From Amyelois transitella (lineage: Eukaryota > Arthropoda > Insecta > Lepidoptera > Pyralidae): a stretch of DNA of 64,000 nucleotides. A program made the position numbers and the translations under genes. The notes beneath the pieces were generated by a model. That model worked only from the letters and a program-made list of their open reading frames with translations, did not search any database and was not told where the DNA came from. The DNA is taken from the NCBI RefSeq assembly GCF_032362555.1, contig NC_083525.1, forward strand, positions 667,501 to 731,500, given 5' to 3'. Below, piece after piece: positions 7,752 to 16,700 of this stretch. Each line of letters starts with the position of its first letter. Position 1 is the first letter of the stretch.

Positions 7752-10700
7752 CTGGAAAATAGAGTAAAATTTTTAAAAATAATCATTATCTGTTCTTGTC
7801 TGCCGTGTGGTTCCCGGCGTAAATAGAGAAAAGAATAGGACTACTCCACATCTTTCCCATGGATGTCGTATAAGGCGAGCAAGGGATTGGCTTATAAACT
7901 TGGGATTCTTCTTTTAGGCGATGGGCTAGCAACCTGTCACTATTTGAATCTCAATAGGGAACATGCAATAATTTTAGTTTTGATTTCATTTTAAAGAATT
8001 CCATGTAAAATAGGTCTTAACATATTAAAAAAATTGAAACAATCTAATTTATCGTAAAAAAATGCGGCTTTAAACTGATCGTTTAAATTTTCGCGCCAAA
8101 ACGGACCTACACTTCCAATGACGTCACACGTGTCTGACACTGGTCGTGCTTGCCTTCGTTGATTACAGTGTTTCCACAATGAGGGGAAATTCCCCTTTTA
8201 AGGGGTAATCAGGGTCCAGAGGGGAAGAAAAAGGGGAAATTTTAGGTAATCATACATTCAGTCAGAAAAGTATCGGGAATGGATTATTTATTTATGGTTC
8301 CAAATTCAAATTTTTGTTTTTTTTTGTTGTTGTTAGATTGGCACAACTGTTTTCCATTTTGGCGCGGAGTTTGAGTTGCATCTGTTGTTTACATTAAATA
8401 CAGTGCTATTTTTAGTTATATCATATCTAGTGGGTATTGCTAATTTCATAATGGATAAAAACATCGAACAAAGAGTTTGTCTTAAATTTTGCATTGCCAA
8501 TGGAATATCGTGTTCGGAGTCACTGAAAATGTTACAGAAGGCTTACGGTGAATCGACTTTATCAAAAACTCGTGCTTATGAGTGGTACAAAGCGTTCAAA
8601 AGCGGTCGAGATGTGATGGAAGATTTGCCTCGCTCTGGTAGGCCATCAACGTCTGCAACTGAAGTTAACATCGCAAAAGTGAAGGAAATAGTGACTGAAA
8701 ATCCTCATTCAACTTTGAGAGAGATAGCCACCGAACTTTCTGTATCTCACGAGTCGATCCGTACCATTTTAACTAATAATTTGGGTATGAAACATGTTGC
8801 CGCTCGGCTAGTCCCAAAAGACCTGAATTTTTTTCAAAAACTCAATCGCATGAGAGTCGCTGAGGACATGCTAGAACGAGTCAATTCCGACCCAACATTC
8901 ATGAAACGCATTGTTACTGGTGACGAGACGTGGGTTTACGAGTTTGACATGCAAACTAGTCAACAAGCTTCGGAGTGGCGCCTTCCAACTGAACCGAAAC
9001 CGAAAAAACCACGCCAAAGTCGTTCAAAAGTCAAAGTCATGTTGACAGCAAATCCGACGAAAAAGGCCAGATTTGTGGAAAGAAAATTCTTGGATTTTGC
9101 ACCATGATAATGCACCTTCGCACAAGGCCATCATTGTGAACGAATTTTTAACCAAACACTCAACAAATACCATCGAGCATCCACCATATTCACCAGATAT
9201 GGCTCCAGCCGACTTTTTTCTTTTTCCTAAACTCAAATTACCACTTCGTGGCACCCGTTTTCAATCGGTAGAAGACATAAAAGAGAATTCGCGGCGAGAA
9301 CTGACCTCAATTCCGGAAACAGCGTTTAAAAAATGTTTTGATGATTGGATTATTCGTTGGCGTAAGTGTATCGTTTCTAAAGGAGCATATTTTGAAGGTG
9401 ATAAAATAAATTTGGATGAATAACAAACAGTTTGTGTATTATTGATCTTTTCCCGCTACTTTCTTGACAGAGTAGTATATTAATTTTTATTATATATAAA
9501 ATTATATCGACGGCCTCTTTGGCGCAGCGGTAGTACGCCTGTCTGTGACACCAGAGGTCCCGGGTTCGAATCCCGGTCAGGGCATGATGAGAAAAGAACT
9601 TTTTCTGATTGGTTTGGGTCTTGGATGTTTATCTATATAAGTATTTATTATAAAATATACAAAGTATCGTTGAGTTAGTATCTCGTAACACAGTCTCGAA
9701 CTTACTTCGAGGCTAACTCAATCAGTGTAATTTGTCCCGTATATATTTATAAAAAATATATTTAAAAATTAAACTTTTAGTTACAACAAAAGTGCCAAAA
9801 CTACAGCAAAATAATTTTTGAGGGGAAAAAAGTTCTGAAAAGGGGAAATCGGAATTGAGGCATGGGGAAAGAAAATTTTTATAGTGGAAACACTGGTTGA
9901 TTATCATAAATTGCAAATTTTTTCGACTTTCCACTAAGTTTTTTGTAATAATTTAAAATGGAATATCCATCCACATCAAGTGATTACAAGACATAATACC
10001 GAAAAAATTCGGATAAAAAGTCGTGTTGATTCATGTTTTGTGCCTATGTGTCCATCTACTTTAACAAAGTTTCTAAATGCCTGTGTAGATCATTTTCTCA
10101 TACCCCAAATAGACTATAGTATAATCATTTGTTGTGCACTTGTTAATCACCTTTAATTAAAATTGAATAAAAAACAATATTTTCGAAGCATAGTTTTATT
10201 TAATAAATTTATGAAATATTTGAAAAACAAAAAAATGTGCTTATATATTATATATATCTTTTAATTTCGGAAATACAGCATCTATCCAGAATTTCTTTGC
10301 AATATTCATTACAGATACAATGCTGTTATCATACGGCACACAACATTTTGGTGTTATTTTATTGTATTTCACATAGGAAAGTATGGCAGCTTCGGTTGAA
10401 GGATATTTGACTTCTATTGTATAATTTTCAGTAAGCCCGTCAGGTGTTGCTCCAAAAATAGGATACTCGGCATTAAGAAGTAGTCCAGCTTCTTCAATTT
10501 CAATCTGAATTGCAGAAACAAAAATATGAATTATGTACTACAAAAGCCTTGAACCAAACATTACAAATTTCTTTTATTCATAATATTCAAACAAACAAAA
10601 ACCACCGAAATTACCTTTTCTTTCTTGCTTACTACTTTGAGAACTTTTTTTTCTAGTATTTTCCCTCTACTCATCGCAATGGAAGTAAATTTTGAATGTT

Positions 10701-13700
10701 CTCCCATAATTGCGTTCAGAAGGGAACCATTTATAGTTCTACAGTGAGCGGCTTCATAAAGAGTTGAGCCAGTAATTCTGCCGTACCTGTAAAATAGAAA
10801 AATAAACTTATATACAGCTAATATGCCAATCAAGTTTATGTTATGTGAGTATGATAATGAGTTTATTTTGTCAAAATATTTTTTTTATTCATGGTATTTT
10901 AGTGATAAATACAATAAACAAAACTAAGCTAGAAGTCTTACTACTTACCTCAACTCAAACCACATTGGTGAATCACTTTGATGTTTGGTGGTGGAAAATA
11001 CCATATTTATATTATCAGTGGTCATTTGCTTTGATAATGCTTCAAGAAATGATTCTGGAGAGTCCAACTTTCCAATCAAGCTTGAACACACCTTATGAAT
11101 GCTTGTCTTATTGAAAGTAGCGAAGAATACTTCCCTGACAATCTTTTTTATTGACAGCATCTACAAATTCTTATAAAATATCCACCTAAAAATATGCAGT
11201 TATTATTGTAACACACATTTAACTTCTTTTCAATCTTTTTAAATAAAAAAGCTGCTTACTTGAGAGAAACTGTGATTGACTGAAACTTGACCCATTTCTT
11301 TGGCTTTAATGACAGATTTTCCAGAAGCACATATAGATAATTTCGACTTCTTCCAATAGCATGTGACAGACGTAATTAGAGGCTGCTCAGACCTTCTGTG
11401 CACCATAGCAATAGTGCAGCAGCATGCTTGCACCCACCTGTATATGATAAAGTTTTAGTCATGATAATAAATACCTCATAGCATTTAAAATAATCTTCTT
11501 TATGAACAGTTTAATTATTCATTAATGTCGTAATACTTGACCTGCAGAAGCTGCACAATCTTCGCATTGGCAGGACAGAACTAAGCTTTGTGCTTTATTT
11601 ATTACAGCTGTAACACGATAACCTTCTTTTCGTACTTTGTGCTCTGGAGTAACTCGACTTTTCACTGTACATAATTAATCCATCTCCATCTCTTTTAATT
11701 TGCACATAACCGATTGCGTTATCGCCGTAAGATTCTCTCGTTGAGCTAAATTATAACTGCTATGTTTAGAAATTGCTGAATAAAATGCAAACAACGTTTA
11801 AAAACATTCATGCATACCGTACCTACTAATTTAGTGCCTTTCATTTCTACACTTGAAAACTCTGCACTCAAGACAAAAAATTTTTTTTTGGTAAATTTTT
11901 GGAGTCTGTTTTATTAAATCTAACTTCCATTTTTATTAAAAACGTAAATAATACGTAAATAAAGCACTACTGCCTATTAATCGCAAAGTTAACTTCTAAA
12001 AGTTGACACAGCACGAGTGACGTCACTGAACGCTGATTGGTGTTTTGAAATGCGTTTCGTTTAACGTAATTTTAATTCGTAATAATTGCTAAAAATCAAC
12101 ATAATTTAAAATAAAAACGTTGAAGAAGTTCTTCTTTTATATTTTTTTAACATTTTATACGTAAAATTTTCATAAATATCATATTTGCATCTTCCCTATT
12201 CTATCAGTAAGCCAAACAGCTGAACGTTTCCTTCCAGTCTTTTCAAGACTGTTCGCTCTGTCTACCCCGCAAGGGATATAGACGTGTTGATATGTATTTA
12301 TATGCTGTTGCTCTAGGACATTGGAAAACTATTCAGCTACGATTCCTAGACTAGAATATAGGTCTACAATTAGAATGCAATGGTAATATTGGTGATAATT
12401 TTGAAGAATATTTTGATCTCTCTTACATCTTTTCACAGAAGGATAAATTGATGATGTCGTAACCTGATACTACGCTCAGGGTAAGTTGAAATTACGTTAA
12501 GATTTTTTTAAGTGAGTTAAAGCACTTCTGGCATTATTTTTAATTCTGTACTTACAGGTAAGAGTCCAGCTTGTTGATAATTAATATCTCACGTACACTT
12601 GTGAGGTATTGATAATACTAAACGATCATGAAAAATACTCAAGATTATGTGCCATGTGGTTCCAGGCATTGGTGCAAAAAAGAATAGAACCACTCCATTT
12701 CTTTCGCATGGATGTCGTAAAAGGCGACTAAGGGATAGGCTAGCAACCTGTCGCTTTTCGAATCTCAATTCTATCATTAAGCCAAATAGCTGAACGTGGC
12801 CATTCAGTCTTTTCCAGACTGTTGGCTCTGTCTACCCCACATGGGATATAGACGTGACCATATGTATGTATGTACGTATCATGTAACCACCTACCCTACC
12901 TCTGATTTCCGAACGAGTTTTATACTCCCCGCCGTCTTCTTTAGGCAGTATTTTCTTTGGCACGAACTTCTCCAGCGTGTCGGAGCCGATCTGGTGGATG
13001 TGGATCAAATCCATCAGGGTTTTGTTGAGGAACGGCCTCAGCATCATCATCAGCTTGTCCATGAACGACGGCGCGTTTAAGAAGTGGACGCTTTTCAGTT
13101 TTACCAACATGCAGTTCTGTAAACATTAGTGGGAGTTTAGCGTGAATAAGAACTTGTTGGTGATGTGGATACAAAGCATCTAAGCGGTAAACCAAAATAT
13201 AAGAAATCATATCAATCAATATGTGCCGTGTTGTTCCCGGCGACAATACAAAAAAAAAATAGGAATCACTCCATCCCTTTCCCATGGATGTCGTAAAAGG
13301 TGACTAAGGGATAGGTTTACAAACTTGGGATTCTTTTTCAGGCGATGGGCTAGCAACCTGTCACTATTTGAATCTCAATTCTATCATTAAGCCAAATAGC
13401 TGACCGTGGCCATTCAGTCTTTTCAAGACTGATGGCTCTGTCTACCCCGCAAGGGATTTAGACGTGACCATAATGTATAAAAAAACAGGCTGTGAAAATT
13501 ATTAGTTATTCCCACGACTTCAGCAACTTAACTAGTGACTTACGAAATCCATTTAGAAATTCGATTATTTTCGGAGGTTTACAGCGATGGGCGATCGAAT
13601 ATTTTCAATTATTCAGTAGCAAGCAATAATGTGTCTTGTTCGTCATCTTACCAAAAATATGATCGGGTCGGGTCTTCTAACAAACGTTGACATTCCATTT

Positions 13701-16700
13701 GAGCCATCTTACTAATTTTATTATTATTCTTTATTTAGAGAGGAATTCTTTATCAACGTTTGTGAAAACTTAAGATAAAATAAACTGACCTGTAAGAAAT
13801 AAAGCACTTGTCGAATGGACATAATCTCTAGCTTGGTGATGTGCCCGATCACAGTCTGGTCCATGTCGATCATGATGACAAACCTGCAACATCATCACAT
13901 TGATAAAGGTATTTAATAAATACTTAATCTTCTCTACCTTTTGACCGCTATGTCCAACTTAAAGCCTCTGTGGCGCAGCGGTAGTGCGCTTGTCTGTGAC
14001 ACCGGAGGTGCCGGGTTCGAATCCCGGCCAGGGCATGATGAGAAACGAACTTTCTCTGATTGGCCTGGGTCTTGGATGTTTATCTATATAGGTAAGTAGG
14101 TATTTATTATAAAATATAGTATCGTTGAGTTGAACTTACTTCGAGGCTAACTCAATTTGTGTAATTTGTCCCGTATATATTTATTTATTTTAAAATCTTT
14201 ACCCAGGCCAGGTCCCCTCCTCGTACTGCCAGAGGTCGAACATCATCATGAAAGTCCTGACGCAGTCATTGAACAGGAAGCAGCGAGGGTCTGGATCCAG
14301 CACGCGAAGGTAGACCACTCTGTAGCCTTCTTTGGTCGGCCACGCTAGGGGAGCGAACAATCTGGAACGGAACAAGAACGAGTGCATTATATTCTTCTTC
14401 TTCCTTGCTTTAGTCCCGGTTGCAACCTCACCACTCTGGAGAGGAGCCCGGAGTAAGCCTTTGACCATGGATCCTAGATTGGGTGAGTCAGGTTCTTACA
14501 CGAAGCGACTCCCGTCTGACCTCCGCAACCTTTGCAGGGTAACCTAACCCGTATTGGATCGATCATGGTTACACATCCAGTTGCCTGAATGTGCAGGTTG
14601 TCTCACGATGTTTTCCCTCACCGTAAGATCATAGGTTAGTATTCAAATTAATATGCATAACTTCGACAATAGTCATTGGTACATGGACAGAGTGGGATTC
14701 GAACCTGTGTCTTTTGTGCCATACGCATTTTAATCGAGCACCTTCCGAACTTTGAAAGGGGAAGACCAAGGCGAAATAACCTTGCTCAAATGTTAAATTA
14801 AATGTTTAGGTAATGAGTATCAAAGAGTAAGAGCGTACATGAAGACTATGATGAAATTGAATGAAGCCAAAGAAGTATCCAATGAATGGTATAAGATGTA
14901 TCTTAAAATCTGTCAGATTCCTGGGAAAGAGGTAATGATAAATGTATGTTCGGATTCCTCTTAAGCGATGGACTAGCAATCTGTCACTATTTGAATCTCA
15001 ATTCTATCATTAAGCCAAACAGCTGAACGTGGCCCTTCGCTTTATGATGTCTGTTGGCTCGGTCTACCCCGCAGACGTGATTATATGTTCTGTTTTATAT
15101 GTACTGTCTAAATTGTGTGTAGCAAATCAAATAAATGAATTATCTATCTATCTACATCATGGTTGCAATGCCCTGCAGAGTTACCTGCTCATACCAATTC
15201 TTACATTTTATCCAAGCAGTACTGTATCCGACTGTCAAAACTCCTGTCCTTGAAGAAGCCCGTGAAGAGAGTCTTCAGCGTGAAGTGTAAGTCCAGGACT
15301 TGCCTGGAGACAGCCTGGCTCCTCTCGCAGCAGTGGAACGTGATCAGCAAATCTAGGTCTGGAACAGGTAAAAATTTCTACGTGTAATTAGTATATACAT
15401 AAGCTAGCGGCACTATAAAAAGCATAGTCCTATAAATGGTATATATTGTACACAAAAAAAAAATAGGACCACTTGAACTCATTTCTCGTGGGTGTTGGAA
15501 GAGGCAACTAAGGGATAGGCTTATAAACTTGAGATTCTTCTTATAGGCGATGGCCTGTCACTATCTCAATTCTGTCATAAAGCCAAACAGCTGAAAGTGG
15601 CCTGTCAGTCTCTTCAGGACTGTTGGCTCTGTTTATCCCGCAAAGAATTTAAACTTGACTATGTGTATGTTTGAATAGAATAGAATAGATTTATTTTCAA
15701 AATTGGATACAAGGTATCATTTATTGTCGTCACATCACTTAAATCTAATTATAACTACTACCGCTTCCAAAGCGCATGTGGAGAAGCAGCGGCGGAACAA
15801 ACTACACTGATACATTTTCATCGGACGTCAATTTACGATGTATGTATAACCTAGTGACCCGCTCCAGATTCGCACGGATAGCGTTTATAGATATACCTTC
15901 CTCAGAAAACCCTCATTCCAACATTTCAAACAGGAACAAAATCCGAAAGACAGGGTAAATAGAGGGGACTTTACTACATCGTATGAAGTGTAGAGAAGGG
16001 ATGACAGTAACTTGAAGTTTTAAGGAACTTGTAACGACTCATGGACGGAAAATTCAAATTCAACATTTTTATTCATTACTATAGGCTACTTCATATCGCT
16101 TAATAATAAAAGTGGGATTCTATTCTGTTAAATAATATTTCGAAGATGAAAATGTCACCTGAACACATGAAAAAGAAGGTACAGAAAGTAAACACATGTC
16201 ATTACTTCTTAATAACCAACCATTTAAACCTGTCACTATGCAGATAACAATTATGTTTTATAAATTATGGTAAAAATTAATATTTTCCGTAATCTACTTA
16301 TAGTAAAATGAAATCAAAGACAATTATAATTTGTAGGCCCGAAGGTTGCGTTCGTAGACATAGTTCTAGCTAGATACAGCTTATTTACCTCTCTGTTAAT
16401 AAAAGTTTTTAATTTTCGACCAACTTTATAGGATTAAATTGAAACAGCTGAATACTGCATGATGATCACAGATCAGAATTTACATAAGTATTAAAAAAAA
16501 TGTCCATTTGGCCACGCTATTTGGTTCCCCAATTATATACATTCACGGGACATATCCATCCACCAATCGACATCCTACAAACAATTTAAATCCGAGGGAT
16601 TTACTTTTTCTTTCACTAAAGGTACTTCACTCGCGAGATCTAGCCTGGTCTATGTCTGCCATTGCAATAATGTGCGAAGCATGTAATGGTCTGTCCTTTG

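Larger units (their letters stand above)
8166..9895. mobile_element. Short non-autonomous hAT-like element with nested mariner and SINE
   Basis: Termini CAGTGTTTCCAC (8166) and GTGGAAACACTG (9884-9895) are exact inverted repeats. The flanks are an exact 8-bp duplication, GTTGATTA (8158-8165 and 9896-9903), diagnostic of hAT transposition. Without the mariner (8255-9475) and SINE (9512-9756) only about 260 bp remain, too short for a transposase. The interior is rich in GGGGAAA tracts. Confidence 0.88.
7956..12197 (-). mobile_element. ISL2EU/PHIS-like DNA transposon carrying a SWIM-YqaJ nuclease gene, nested in a family A repeat
   Basis: The left end AGGGAACATGCAA (7956) and right end, read inward, AGGGAAGATGCAA (12197) match at 12 of 13 bases. 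Both are flanked by AT (7954-7955 and 12198-12199), and removing the element rejoins a family A repeat exactly at CTCA-AT-TCTATC. Sub-terminal inverted copies of TGACGTCAC(A/T)CGTG lie at 8119-8132 and 12012-12025. The cargo is the nuclease-like gene at 10241-11745; no transposase is visible. About 1.74 kb is later insertion (hAT, mariner, SINE), so the original was about 2.5 kb. ISL2EU elements are known for 2-bp duplications and a YqaJ-domain second protein, which is why I favour that group. Boundaries are seen directly; the superfamily is inference. Confidence 0.75.

Noticed and set aside
9512..9590. tRNA gene predicted from boxes A and B in the family C heads
   Set aside because: The same head occurs eight times fused to the same 170-bp body and AT-rich tail, so these are SINE heads, not tRNA genes.
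12832..12899. Extension of CRAL-TRIO exon 5 frame beyond 12900
   Set aside because: It runs into intron and family A sequence after a good GTAGGG donor, and the exon 6 phase only fits if the exon ends at 12900.
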